A DNA stretch of 64,000 nucleotides from Streptomyces sp. OR43 (GCF_008042275.1 NZ_RDBK01000043.1:394793-458792); one strand, 5' to 3'. Counted from the stretch's first letter, positions 20,468 to 29,529 are shown. Numbers and translations are program-made. The notes: generated by a model from the sequence alone, not told the origin.

Positions 20468-20694
20468 CTGCAGGTCACAGCACGGTAGCGAGGGCGCCGT
20501 AGCGAACGCGTAAGGACTACGGGCGCCGAGGCCCGGGTGCCACCGGCGCCGGGCCGAGCGCCTGCGCTTCCGTTCTCGTACGCCCTCCACGACGCCGGCG
20601 CCCGCAGCCGCCGTGTCCGCAGGGCAGTGGGCCGGGGGACGGCTGCGCCATTGACCCTGCACCCGGCGCCCGTCTAACCTCCGACCAGCTCGAT

Positions 20695-20706
20695 TGAAAC
20701 CTTTCA
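20695..20706. promoter_or_regulatory. Putative LacI-type operator upstream of rhaM
   Basis: Perfect palindrome TGAAACCTTTCA, 55 bp upstream of the L-rhamnose mutarotase start. The pattern is like GAAA-centre-TTTC operators of LacI-family regulators. No such regulator is encoded adjacent. The rest of 20468-20761 holds no gene that I can support. Confidence 0.5.
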
Positions 20707-20761
20707 GACCGTGCGCCTGCCGGCCCCGCGCCGACGCGCCCCTCGCCCGGGAGTCCCGATC

Positions 20762-21076
20762 ATGCAGCGCGTCTGCTTCCTGCTGAACGTACGCAAGGAC
20801 CGCGTCGACGAATACCGTGCGCGGCACTCCGCCGTCTGGCCGGACATGCTCGCGGCGCTCTCCGAGGCGGGCTGGCACAACTACTCGCTCTTCCTCCGCG
20901 AGGACGGGCTGCTCGTCGGCTATCTGGAGACGGAGGACTTCGACGCGGCCCGTGAGGCGATGGCCGCGACCGAGGTGAACGAGCGGTGGCAGCGTGACAT
21001 GGCCGGGTTCTTCGAGCAGTCGGAGGCGGCGGACGACGCGATGGTGCCGCTCGCCGAGGTCTTCCACCTGGCCTGA
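20762..21076 (+). CDS. rhaM: L-rhamnose mutarotase
   Basis: A 104-residue protein, the usual family length, that interconverts alpha and beta anomers of L-rhamnose. Conserved segments are visible: QRVCFLLNVRKDRVDEYRAR, HSAVWPDMLAALSEAGWHNY and the C-terminal RWQRDMAGFFE. The ATG at 20762 has GGGAG about 9 nt upstream. It is alone here; other rha genes are not in the window, so the pathway must be completed elsewhere. Confidence 0.88.
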   Translation: MQRVCFLLNVRKDRVDEYRARHSAVWPDMLAALSEAGWHNYSLFLREDGLLVGYLETEDFDAAREAMAATEVNERWQRDMAGFFEQSEAADDAMVPLAEVFHLA

Positions 21077-21094
21077 GGCGGTGCCCGTGCCCCG

Positions 21095-21544
21095 TCAGAT
21101 GTCGGCAGCCGCCAGCAGGACGAACGCGGCCAGCGAGAGCGCGGTACGGACGCGGTGCCGGGCGTTCCAGCGGGCTTCGAACGCGGTACGGGCCGCGCTG
21201 TCGTCGCCGCCCTCGGAGTCGGCCAGCGCCTGGTTCAACGGGATGTTGCCGGCGATCGTCACCAGGTGGGAGACGACGGCACACCCCAGCGCCACGGTGA
21301 CCAGCGGCCAGCCGTCCTCTCCGTACTCGGTGAAGGCCGCGACCGCCGGCAAGGCGATCACGCCGAGGAAGAGGACCAGGAAGGCGGGTCCCGGGACCTT
21401 CTCGTTGAAGCGGCGCATCGCCGCCGTGAAGCCGGCGTCGGGCAGCGCGGCCAGCCCGGGCATGATCGCGACGAGGAAGGTGATCATGAAACCGGCGTAG
21501 AGGCCGGTCGTGATCACGGCGAGAGTCAGGAACGGGGAGGCCAT
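21095..21544 (-). CDS. DUF1772 membrane protein
   Basis: A 149-residue protein with four hydrophobic helices (FLTLAVITTGLYAGFMITFL, AFLVLFLGVIALPAVAAF, LVTVALGCAVVSHLVTIAG, RTALSLAAFVLL) and the conserved NIPLN segment between helices 3 and 4, the pattern of DUF1772 (anthrone-oxygenase-like) proteins. The reaction is unknown in most bacteria. The start has CATGAT 6 nt upstream and no clear Shine-Dalgarno, consistent with a leaderless start. Confidence 0.8.
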   Translation of the reverse strand: MASPFLTLAVITTGLYAGFMITFLVAIMPGLAALPDAGFTAAMRRFNEKVPGPAFLVLFLGVIALPAVAAFTEYGEDGWPLVTVALGCAVVSHLVTIAGNIPLNQALADSEGGDDSAARTAFEARWNARHRVRTALSLAAFVLLAAADI

Positions 21545-21623
21545 GGGCCCATCATGGCGCGACAGGGCGGGTCGTACAGCCTGATTTCGAAGGACTGTAC
21601 GACCCGGTCGGCGCGAGGTGCCG

Positions 21624-23228
21624 TCAGTTCATCTCGCCCTCGTCCGCGCCCGTTCCCGTGTCGGCGCGGCCGTCCTTGAGGCGGTCCGCCTCGGCGATGG
21701 CCGTGGCCAGCTTCGCCACCGAGGCGTCCTCGGTCGTTCGCGCCAGTTCGTCGGCCCTGGTGGCCAGTTCCGCCAGCCCGGGCGCGCCCGGGAGCGCGCC
21801 GCCTCGCAGGTGATCGGCAAAGTAGGCTGCGGTTGCGGCGACTTGGAGGCGGGCGTTGCTTCCGCCCCACAGCCTGCCGTCGATCGCGCCGGTCTCGACC
21901 GAGCCCGACTCCTCGTGCGCCGCCCGGGACTTGGGGTCCAGCCAGCGCACGGTCGCGGTGGCTACATGGCCGGATGCTCCGTCCCGCAGGCGTACGGCGT
22001 AGAGCGCCGTCACCGTGTGGCCGGGGCCGATCTCGCCGCCGTCCACGCTGTCGTCGCGGAAGTCGTCGTCGGCGACCTTGCGGTCCTCGTAGCCGATCAG
22101 TTTGAACTTCTCCACGGTCTTCGGGTCGAACGCAACCTGCGCCTTCGCGTCGCGCGCCGTCAGTTCGATGTGGGCGGGCAGTTGGTCGACGAAGACCTTG
22201 CGGGCCTGCTCCTCGTCGGCGATGTACGTGGTGTGGCCGTCGCCCTTGTTGGTGAGGCGTTCCATCAGGGCGTCGCCGTAGTCGCTGCCGACGCCGACTC
22301 CGAAGAGGGTGATGCCGTAGTCGCGGCGGGCCGAGTCGACGCGTTCGAGGATCGCGTCGGCGTCGGTGTCGCCGGTGTTGGCCAGCGCGTCGGAGAGCAG
22401 GACGACGCGGTTGTTGGCGCCCTTGCGGTGGCCGTCGACGGCCTCCTCGTACCCGCGCCGGACGCCCGCCCCCACGTTGGTGGAGTCGGCTGGCTCCATG
22501 GAGTCGACGGCGTCGTGGATCTTCCCGCGGTGGTCCTTCAGCCGGGTCATCGGCAGGACGGTCTTCGCCTCGTCGCTGAAGGTGACCAGGGAGACCGAGT
22601 CGTCGTCGCGCAGCTCGTCGGTGAGGATGCCGAGCGAGGTCTTCACCAGGCCGAGCCGGTCGGACGAGGCCATCGAGCCGGAGATGTCGACGACGAACGT
22701 GAGGGCGGCCGACGGCCGTTCGGCGCTGCTGGGCGCTGCTTTGGTGGCGAGGCCGACCCGTACCAGCGACCAGTCACCGTCCTCCGCGCCGGCCCGCGCG
22801 CCGTCGACGGAGACCGTGAAGCCGTTGCCGTCCGGGCGGTCGTAGCCCTGGCGGAAGCTGTTGACGAACTCCTCCGGCCGTACGGTCTCCGGGCCCGGGA
22901 GCCTGCCGTCGGCGAGGGTGCGGCGCGCGTAGCCGTACGAGGCGGTGTCCACGTCCAGCGCGAAGGTGGACAGGTAGTCCGGCGCCGCGGGCTCCTTCAG
23001 GCCGTCCGCCCTCTTCGCACCGTCCGCCTTCTGCGCACCGTCCGTCGGCCTCGGCGCGTCCGCGGCCGATCCTCCGCCGGGGGCGGCCGGTGCGGGACCG
23101 GCCGCCCGTTTGCCCTTCTCGGCGGAACTCGTGTCGTACGTCCCGCCCCCCGAGCAACCGGTGAGAAGTACGCCCCCTACGAGGAACAGCCCCACCGCTC
23201 CCCGGTACATCCGTGTCCTGCGTCCCAT
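21624..23228 (-). CDS. VWA-domain lipoprotein (YfbK-like)
   Basis: A 534-residue lipoprotein. The signal ends in a lipobox (GVLLTGC, Cys25), then a Pro/Ala/Asp-rich linker. A VWA N-terminal domain (YLSTFALDVDTASYGYARRT) is followed by the VWA proper with FVVDISGSMAS (MIDAS) near residue 185 and ALANTGDTDADAI. A C-terminal DUF3520-like domain (VTALYAVRLRDG) completes the YfbK architecture. It should sit on the outer face of the membrane. Role in envelope biology is not established. It is upstream of nothing in its own strand nearby; the ABC genes are separate. Confidence 0.85.
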   Translation of the reverse strand: MGRRTRMYRGAVGLFLVGGVLLTGCSGGGTYDTSSAEKGKRAAGPAPAAPGGGSAADAPRPTDGAQKADGAKRADGLKEPAAPDYLSTFALDVDTASYGYARRTLADGRLPGPETVRPEEFVNSFRQGYDRPDGNGFTVSVDGARAGAEDGDWSLVRVGLATKAAPSSAERPSAALTFVVDISGSMASSDRLGLVKTSLGILTDELRDDDSVSLVTFSDEAKTVLPMTRLKDHRGKIHDAVDSMEPADSTNVGAGVRRGYEEAVDGHRKGANNRVVLLSDALANTGDTDADAILERVDSARRDYGITLFGVGVGSDYGDALMERLTNKGDGHTTYIADEEQARKVFVDQLPAHIELTARDAKAQVAFDPKTVEKFKLIGYEDRKVADDDFRDDSVDGGEIGPGHTVTALYAVRLRDGASGHVATATVRWLDPKSRAAHEESGSVETGAIDGRLWGGSNARLQVAATAAYFADHLRGGALPGAPGLAELATRADELARTTEDASVAKLATAIAEADRLKDGRADTGTGADEGEMN

Positions 23229-23361
23229 CGTTCGGCCCCCAGTGTCGTCGTGTCACTACGTGTGAATGTGACGTGCGAGCGGGGGCGCCGGAGCCGTCGA
23301 GGACGTTGCGGAAGGATCTCGATGCGGCAACGACGGACGGTGATCCGGCGGAATGTCAAGG

Positions 23362-24258
23362 TCAGGACACGATGTCCTTACGACTGAATCCCCGGAAGGC
23401 GAAGGCGAACAGGATCAGGGCATACGTCACCGAGATCGCCGCGCCCTTCGCCATGCCCGCCCACTCCAGATCGGGCTGGAGCGCGTCGGCCCACGCGAAC
23501 TGCCAGTGGGCGGGCAGGAATTCGCGCCAGGAGCCGAGCGCGGTGACCGCGTCCAGCACATTGCCGACGATGGTCAGTCCGACCGCGCCGCCCACCGCGC
23601 CGAGCGGGGCGTCCGTCTTGGTCGACAGCCAGAACGCCAGCCCGGCGGTGACGAGTTGGGACACGAAGATGAAGGCGACGACGAGCGCGATCCTGGGCAC
23701 CGTGTCCCCGGTCGCGAGCGCGCCGCCGGTAGGCAGTTCGAGCGGCCCCCAGCCGTACGCGGCGGCCCCGGCGGCCAGCGCGACGAGCGGCAGCAGCACC
23801 ATCGCGGCGAGACTGAAGCCGAGCGCCACGACGAGCTTGCTCCACAGCAGCCTCGCCCGCGGCACGGGCGCGGCCAGCAGGTAGCGCAACGAGGACCAAC
23901 TGGCCTCGGAGGCAACGGTGTCGCCGCAGAACAGCGCGACCGGAACCACGAGCAGGAAGCCGGCCGAGACGAACAGGCACGTCGCCGCGAAGTTCGCCGC
24001 GGACGCGGTCGCGGTGTCCATCAGCGTGACCCGGTCACCTCCCCCGGGACCACCGTCCGGCGTGCCGCCGATCGCGAACGCGACGATCAGGATGAACGGC
24101 AGCGCGCCCAGCACCCCGCCCATCAGCAGGGTGCGCCTCCTGCGCAGCTGGCGTACGGCCTCCACGCGCAGCGGAAGGGTGCGCCGGGCACGGTATCCGC
24201 GCGCCTCGGGAGCTTCGGCGACGTCGGCCGCTTCTGCTGCTTCTGCCGTGGCGATCAT
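23362..24258 (-). CDS. ABC exporter permease (ABC-2 type)
   Basis: A 298-residue membrane protein with about six helices (e.g. LLMGGVLGALPFILIVAFAI, TCLFVSAGFLLVVPVALFC, LVVALGFSLAAMVLLPLVAL, ALILFAFAFRGF). It has the layout of an ABC-2 export permease with a large loop after TM1. Its ATG overlaps the stop of the upstream fusion gene by 4 nt, so it is the partner of that ATPase. Cargo unknown. Confidence 0.85.
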   Translation of the reverse strand: MIATAEAAEAADVAEAPEARGYRARRTLPLRVEAVRQLRRRRTLLMGGVLGALPFILIVAFAIGGTPDGGPGGGDRVTLMDTATASAANFAATCLFVSAGFLLVVPVALFCGDTVASEASWSSLRYLLAAPVPRARLLWSKLVVALGFSLAAMVLLPLVALAAGAAAYGWGPLELPTGGALATGDTVPRIALVVAFIFVSQLVTAGLAFWLSTKTDAPLGAVGGAVGLTIVGNVLDAVTALGSWREFLPAHWQFAWADALQPDLEWAGMAKGAAISVTYALILFAFAFRGFSRKDIVS

Positions 24259-26915
24259 GCGGAGCCTCCGGAGATCAGGGTGAGGAACGCGTCCTCCAGG
24301 CGGCGGTGCGGCCCGACGCCGGTCAACGGCACGTCCAGGCGCACCAGTTCGGTGACGAGCTGTGGCGAGGTGGCGCCGTCGAGCCGGACGAGCAGCCCGT
24401 GCGTGTCGTCGGTGCGGACGGCGGAGCCGATGCCCGCGAGTGAGGCGATCTTCTCGACGAGCGGTTCGGTGATCTCCTCGGCGGAGGTGACCAGCACCAT
24501 GTCGCCGGAGCCGGTGATCTCGGCGACGGGTCCGGCCTGGACGAGCCGGCCGCGGTCCATGACCACCAGGTGGGTGCAGGACTGCTCGACCTCGGACAGG
24601 AGATGGCTGGAGACGATGACGGTCCGGCCGCCGGCCGCGTACCGGATCATCACGTCGCGCATCTCGCGGATCTGGGGCGGGTCGAGCCCGTTGGTCGGCT
24701 CGTCGAGGATGAGGAGGTCCGGCATCCCGAGCATGGCCTGGGCGATGGCGAGGCGTTGCCGCATGCCCTGCGAGTACGTGCGGACGGCCCTGGCCAGTGC
24801 GTCGCCGAGCCCGGCGATCTCCAGGGCCTCCTCGATGTGCGAGTCCTCGGCGGGGCGCCCGGTCGCCTGCCAGTACAGCTCCAGGTTGGCGCGGCCCGAC
24901 AGGTGCGGCAGGAAGCCGGCGCCTTCGACGAAGGACCCGACGCGGGACAGTACGGGCGCACCCGGCCGGATGGCCCGCCCGAAGACGCGGATCTCGCCGT
25001 CGTCGGGCGTGATGAGTCCCATGAGCATGCGCAGCGTGGTGGTCTTGCCGGCGCCGTTCGGCCCGAGCAGCCCGAGCACCTGGCCCTTCTCCACGCGGAA
25101 CGACAGCTCCCTGACCGCGTACCGGTTGGCGGACTTGGCGTACTTCTTCGACAGGCCCGTGATCTGCAGCGGTACGTCGGTGAGTGCGGGGTCCGGGGCG
25201 GGGGTGGCGGTACGGCGCCGGGTGGAGAGCAGCAGGACCGCCGCGATCACGGCGGCGGCGGCCGGGAGGCCCCAGGTCCACCAGGGCAGCGTGGCCGCAG
25301 CCGTCTTCAGACCGGGCGCGGTGGGGACGGCCAGCGGACCGTCGAGGGAGACGGTGTACGTGGTCGGCGCGGCCGGGGACGCGTAGCCGAGGTCGGTGGC
25401 GGCCAGCACGAGGCGCAGGCGGTGTCCCGAGTCGATCTCGTGGTCGACGGCGGGCAGCGTCAGTTCGATGGGCTTGCCCTGCTGCGCGGGGGTGATCCGG
25501 TAGGGGGCGACGAGCTGGGAGGGCAGCACCTGCTGCTTCCCGTCCGGCGACACGTCGTACACCTTGCCGAACAGCACCGCGTCGCCCGCTCCCGCCTTCA
25601 CGTTCACGCGGACGGTCGGTGAGCCGGTGACGCGCCGGGAGGCCGTCAGCGGGGCGGAGTCGAAGCGGGCGTACTGCCCGGGGAAGTCAAGGGAGAGTCC
25701 GACGCCGAGCGTGGACAGCTGGGCGAGGCCGCCGCCGACGCCCGGGACGGCGGAGATGGCGGGCGGGTTGGCTCCGGCGGGGTTGCTGAACTTCTGCGTG
25801 CCGCCGTTCAGCTCGACGCTCTCGGGGCCGCTGCGCAGCCCGGGGTAGGTATCGCCGCTCGCGCCGCGGGTGAGGGCGGCACCGTCGGTGGAGTCGATGC
25901 CGCCGGTACGGGTGACGCGGAAGGCGGGGCCGGTGGCGGCGCCCTTGTCGTCCTTCAGGTAGCGGTCGAACCAGTCGCTGACGCGCTTGTGCACCCGGTC
26001 GGTCTCCATGTCGCCTCCGTCGTGCCCGCCGGCGATCCAGTCGACGGAGACGGGTGCGCCGTTGGCGTCGATGGCCTTGGCCATGGCGTCGGCCTGGCCG
26101 AGCGGGAAGAGGGAGTCGGTCTGCCCCTGCACGATGAGCGCGGGCACCTTGATGCGGTCGGCGACGGCGCTCGGGGACCGTTCGGTGAGCAGGGCGCGGG
26201 CAGCGGCGTCCGGCTTGCCGCTGACGGCGACCCGCTCGTACATGTCGCAGAGCTGCTTCTCGAAGTTCCCGCAGCCGCCGCCCGTGGTGACGAAGATGCC
26301 GGCCCAGAGCTTCTTGAACACCCCGTCGGGGAAGAGCGCGTCGGCGAGGTTCCAGTAGGTGATCTCCGGGGCGATGGCGTCGACGCGCCGGTCGTACCCG
26401 GCGGCGAGGAGCGAGACGGCTCCGCCGTAGGAGGCCCCGGTGACGCCGACGCGTGGATCGCCCTTGCTGTCGAGCTGGACCTCGGGGCGGGCGGCGAGCC
26501 AGTCGATCAGCCGGGAGACGTCCTTGACCTCGCGGTCGGGCGCGTTGAGCGAGATCGTGCCGCCCGACTTACCGAAGCCGCGCGCGGACCAGGTCATGAC
26601 GGCGTACCCGTCGGCGGCCAGCTGTTCGGCCTGCTCCCGCGTCTCGGCCTTGCTGCCGCCGAATCCGTGGCCGATGAGCACGGCGGGCCGGCGCTGTGTG
26701 CCGCCGGTGGTGAAGTACGAGGTGTCGACGGACACCCCGTCGACGCGCATCATCCGGTCCTGCCGGTGGACGGCCGGCGCGCTGTCGTCGGCCACGGCGG
26801 TCCAGGTGCCCGCCCCGGCCAGCACGACGAGCGCGGCGATGCCCGCCGCCCACCGGCCTCGGGAGCGGGGCAGCAGACGCCGCCACCTGGACGTACGCGC
26901 AATAGGGGTCTCCAT
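24255..26915 (-). CDS. Extracytoplasmic hydrolase fused to an ABC exporter ATPase
   Basis: One 886-residue chain with two functions. After a hydrophobic N-terminal helix (about residues 24-44) comes an X-Pro-peptidase/CocE-type alpha/beta hydrolase: GASYGG nucleophile elbow, QGQTDS acid, GGHDGG histidine, then a galactose-binding-like beta domain. A second helix (WWTWGLPAAAAVIAAVLLL, about 547-567) leads to a cytoplasmic ABC ATPase: GPNGAGKTTT, YSQGMRQRLAIAQ signature and LILDEPTNGLD. The topology puts the hydrolase outside and the ATPase inside. The permease is encoded next. Start at 26915 has TAGGCT 7 nt upstream (leaderless). The architecture recurs in actinobacteria; its substrate is not known to me. 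Confidence 0.88.
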   Translation of the reverse strand: METPIARTSRWRRLLPRSRGRWAAGIAALVVLAGAGTWTAVADDSAPAVHRQDRMMRVDGVSVDTSYFTTGGTQRRPAVLIGHGFGGSKAETREQAEQLAADGYAVMTWSARGFGKSGGTISLNAPDREVKDVSRLIDWLAARPEVQLDSKGDPRVGVTGASYGGAVSLLAAGYDRRVDAIAPEITYWNLADALFPDGVFKKLWAGIFVTTGGGCGNFEKQLCDMYERVAVSGKPDAAARALLTERSPSAVADRIKVPALIVQGQTDSLFPLGQADAMAKAIDANGAPVSVDWIAGGHDGGDMETDRVHKRVSDWFDRYLKDDKGAATGPAFRVTRTGGIDSTDGAALTRGASGDTYPGLRSGPESVELNGGTQKFSNPAGANPPAISAVPGVGGGLAQLSTLGVGLSLDFPGQYARFDSAPLTASRRVTGSPTVRVNVKAGAGDAVLFGKVYDVSPDGKQQVLPSQLVAPYRITPAQQGKPIELTLPAVDHEIDSGHRLRLVLAATDLGYASPAAPTTYTVSLDGPLAVPTAPGLKTAAATLPWWTWGLPAAAAVIAAVLLLSTRRRTATPAPDPALTDVPLQITGLSKKYAKSANRYAVRELSFRVEKGQVLGLLGPNGAGKTTTLRMLMGLITPDDGEIRVFGRAIRPGAPVLSRVGSFVEGAGFLPHLSGRANLELYWQATGRPAEDSHIEEALEIAGLGDALARAVRTYSQGMRQRLAIAQAMLGMPDLLILDEPTNGLDPPQIREMRDVMIRYAAGGRTVIVSSHLLSEVEQSCTHLVVMDRGRLVQAGPVAEITGSGDMVLVTSAEEITEPLVEKIASLAGIGSAVRTDDTHGLLVRLDGATSPQLVTELVRLDVPLTGVGPHRRLEDAFLTLISGGSA

Positions 26916-27063
26916 GATGTCGAGCCTAAGCGGACCGCCGCCCCGCCTAGGCTGCCGTCAGGCGGAAGTGCCCGGCCTCCTCAAGGCGTACGGCGCTCCC
27001 CCGGCGTACTCCGCTCGCGGTATGCCCGCCGCGCGGCCCGGCCCGACCTCCGAAAGGCGTTCC

Positions 27064-27621
27064 ATGGACAACCCGGTGGATATCCGGCGCGCCACGACCG
27101 TCGCCGAACTCGAAGCCGCCCAGCACCTCTACGACGGCCCGGCGCGCCCGGAGTGGGCGGCCCGCTTCCTCGCCGCGGACGGCCATCTGATGATGATCGC
27201 GTACGTGGCCGGCGTCCCGGCCGGCTTCGTGTCCGGCATCGAGATGCTGCACCCGGACAAGGGCGCGGAGATGTGCCTGTACGAACTCTCCGTCGACGCG
27301 CCCTACCGCCGGCGTGACATCGGCCGCGCCCTGACGCGGGCGCTGGCGGCGGTGGCCGAGGACCGGGGCTGCTACGACATGTGGGTGGGCGTGGACCTGG
27401 ACAACGAGGCGGCGCAGGCGACGTACCGCTCGGCGGGGGCGGCGGACGACGGGCGCTTCGCGATGCTGACGTGGGGGTTCGGGGCGATGCCGCTGCGGGA
27501 CGACGCTCTCGACCGGGCCGAGTGCTACATCCCTCTCGGTGTCGAGCGTGCGCAGAAGCAGTCGGACAACGGCTGGCCTGCCAGGTCTGGTCGCCGAGGA
27601 GGCGGTGGCGGGCAGGGCTGA
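27064..27621 (+). CDS. GNAT acetyltransferase (AAC(3)-I-like) with a replaced C-terminus
   Basis: A GNAT protein whose body (27064-27480, about 139 residues) looks complete: AGFVSGIEMLHPDKGAEMCL, YELSVDAPYRRRDIGRALTR (acetyl-CoA-binding R-x-x-G/D pattern) and WVGVDLDNEAAQATYRSAGA. Family members end soon after the FAMLTWGF segment. Here 46 extra residues follow. Of these, about 32 (GAMPLRDDALDRAEC...QSDNGW) are identical to a part of the convergent gene at 27690-28457, because the DNA is a perfect 98-bp inverted copy. The last residues (PARSGRRGGGGGQG) are low complexity. The start has GAAAGG upstream. Acetyltransferase activity may persist; the tail is acquired. Confidence 0.85.
   Translation: MDNPVDIRRATTVAELEAAQHLYDGPARPEWAARFLAADGHLMMIAYVAGVPAGFVSGIEMLHPDKGAEMCLYELSVDAPYRRRDIGRALTRALAAVAEDRGCYDMWVGVDLDNEAAQATYRSAGAADDGRFAMLTWGFGAMPLRDDALDRAECYIPLGVERAQKQSDNGWPARSGRRGGGGGQG
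27479..27576 (+). repeat. 98-bp inverted repeat, copy within the GNAT gene
   Basis: Identical, base for base, to the reverse complement of 28044-28141. It is in frame in both genes. The 467 bp between the copies hold the end of the GNAT gene and the 3' part of the convergent gene. Confidence 0.95.
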
Positions 27622-27689
27622 TCGTCGTGGTGGTCATGCTGGTTGCTCCGATCGCTCTCCGCGCGCAGGGGCGTCGGAGTGAGCGGGGT

Positions 27690-28457
27690 TCAGCCCTTGA
27701 GGCCGGACATGAGGTCGCGCATGTCGCTGATCATGGCGGCCTTGTAGGCGGACAGATCCGGCAGCTCCACGGCATCGTCGGGCGGCTGTCCGTTGTCACC
27801 CTCCCAGGTGTGGGAGGCCGAAAGTGCCAGGGAGAGGACCGCGCCGCCGTGCAGGACGCGCAGTTCCTGCTCCCCGTCTCCCAGGGAGAGCAGGTACGCC
27901 TTGTCGCCGAGCTCCGGCACCTCCTCCACCTCGGTCTCCGGTGCCACCCCGAAGCCGGTCGCGGTCCGCCCCGCCTCGAACTCGACGCGCGGGTCGGTCT
28001 TCTTGTGCAGCACGACCTTGACTGTGACGGTGTGGTCGATCGTCCAGCCGTTGTCCGACTGCTTCTGCGCACGCTCGACACCGAGAGGGATGTAGCACTC
28101 GGCCCGGTCGAGAGCGTCGTCCCGCAGCGGCATCGCCCCGAGCTCTCTCTCGGGCTGTCCCGGCGCGATCGCCGCCCCGAGCGACTTCAGTCCCACGGCC
28201 CCACAGGGATCCTGGCCCAACCGGTACCCGTGCATATCCGGCACCCCGTCACGCGATCCGTCCGCGAACAGCACCGCTCCCCACACGGCCGACGCCACCA
28301 GGGCCCCGCCGAGCGCCCACAGCCACCTGCTCCCGGGCCCGGACCTGGGCGCTCGCGGCGGGCGGTCTCCCGCGGCCTGCGGGCCGGAATGGACCAGCAC
28401 TTCGCGTACGGCGGACGCCTCCTCGAACTCCCCCGCCATCTCCGGCTCGGAAATCAT
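27690..28457 (-). CDS. Single-pass membrane protein of unknown function
   Basis: A 255-residue protein: acidic cytoplasmic N-terminus (MISEPEMAGEFEEASAVREV), one helix (WLWALGGALVASAVWGAVLF, about residues 46-66), and an extracytoplasmic domain with CGAVG and AEC cysteines. The segment GAMPLRDDALDRAEC...NGW is central and continuous with the rest of the domain, which marks this gene as the probable source of the copy found in the GNAT gene. The ATG at 28457 follows GAGGGGGAGCGGG. No family recognised. Confidence 0.78.
   Translation of the reverse strand: MISEPEMAGEFEEASAVREVLVHSGPQAAGDRPPRAPRSGPGSRWLWALGGALVASAVWGAVLFADGSRDGVPDMHGYRLGQDPCGAVGLKSLGAAIAPGQPERELGAMPLRDDALDRAECYIPLGVERAQKQSDNGWTIDHTVTVKVVLHKKTDPRVEFEAGRTATGFGVAPETEVEEVPELGDKAYLLSLGDGEQELRVLHGGAVLSLALSASHTWEGDNGQPPDDAVELPDLSAYKAAMISDMRDLMSGLKG
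28044..28141 (-). repeat. 98-bp inverted repeat, copy within the membrane-protein gene
   Basis: Partner of 27479-27576. Match begins TCGGGGCGATG and ends ACAACGGCTGG on the coding strand of each gene; flanking bases differ abruptly. Confidence 0.95.
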
Positions 28458-28593
28458 CCCGCTCCCCCTCGGCCGCCCGTCGCACCCCGCACCTCTGCAC
28501 CATGATTCACTACTGCCCGCCCGCCGGGGGCCGTTCCCGGCCGGCCGACGTGCCGGGCCGGACCGACGCACCTGACGGCCTATCATGGGCGCC

Positions 28594-29529
28594 ATGTCGG
28601 CCCCTGATCTGATCCGCATCGTGTCCCGCGACTCACCCATGGCCCTCGCCCAGGTCGAACGCGTCCGTGCCGAACTGGCAGCGCTCCACCCCGGCACCCA
28701 CACCGAAGTCGTCCCGGTCAAGACGACGGGCGACAAGTGGATGGGCGACCTGAGCGCGGTCGAGGGCAAGGGCGCGTTCACCAAGGAGGTCGACCAGGCG
28801 CTGCTCGCCGGTGACGCCGACCTCGCGGTGCACTGTGTCAAGGACATCCCCGCCGACCGGCCCCTGCCCGCCGGGACGACCTTCGCGGCGTTCCTCAAGC
28901 GCGACGACATCCGGGACGCCCTGGTCCACCCGGCCGGAGTCCGCCTGGACCAGCTCCCGCCCGGCACCCGGATCGGCACCTCCTCGGTCCGCCGCTCGGC
29001 CCAACTGGCCGCGTCGCACCCGCATCTGGACTGCGTACCGATGCGCGGCAACGCGAACCGCAGGATGGAGAAGCTCGCCGCCGGGGAGGCCGACGCGCTG
29101 CTCCTGGCGGTGTCCGGCCTGGAGCGCATCGGCCGTACCGACGTGATCACCGAGATCCTGCCGCCGGAGGTCATGTGCCCGCCGATCGGCGCGGGCGTGC
29201 TGGCCCTTCAGTGCCGCGAGGGCGACGCCGAACTCATCGACCTGGTGAGCGCGCTCGGCGACCCCGCCACCCATCGCGAGACGACCGCCGAGCGGATGTT
29301 CCTCCACGTTCTGCAGGGCCACTGCAACTCGCCGATCGCCGGTTACGCACAGGTCGAGGGCAACGGGGAACTCTCCCTCCGGGCCAAGGTGTTCACCCCC
29401 GACGGCAAGACGGTGCTCAACGCCCACGAGTGGGCCGGCCGCCTCGACCCCGCCACCCTCGGCACCTCCGTGGCCGTGGCACTGCTGCGTCAGGGAGCGC
29501 GCGAACTGATCGACGGCATCGCTCACTGA
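28594..29529 (+). CDS. hemC: Hydroxymethylbilane synthase paralogue
   Basis: Porphobilinogen deaminase family, about 311 residues: polymerises four porphobilinogens into hydroxymethylbilane. Visible motifs are [60 protein letters not shown] and the dipyrromethane-cofactor cysteine in [10 protein letters not shown] (about residue 244). No other haem gene is adjacent, so this is probably the second hemC of Streptomyces rather than the one in the main hem cluster. Start: TATCAT (28581-28586) is 7 nt before ATG 28594; an in-frame ATG at 28585 is the alternative. Confidence 0.85.
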   Translation: MSAPDLIRIVSRDSPMALAQVERVRAELAALHPGTHTEVVPVKTTGDKWMGDLSAVEGKGAFTKEVDQALLAGDADLAVHCVKDIPADRPLPAGTTFAAFLKRDDIRDALVHPAGVRLDQLPPGTRIGTSSVRRSAQLAASHPHLDCVPMRGNANRRMEKLAAGEADALLLAVSGLERIGRTDVITEILPPEVMCPPIGAGVLALQCREGDAELIDLVSALGDPATHRETTAERMFLHVLQGHCNSPIAGYAQVEGNGELSLRAKVFTPDGKTVLNAHEWAGRLDPATLGTSVAVALLRQGARELIDGIAH

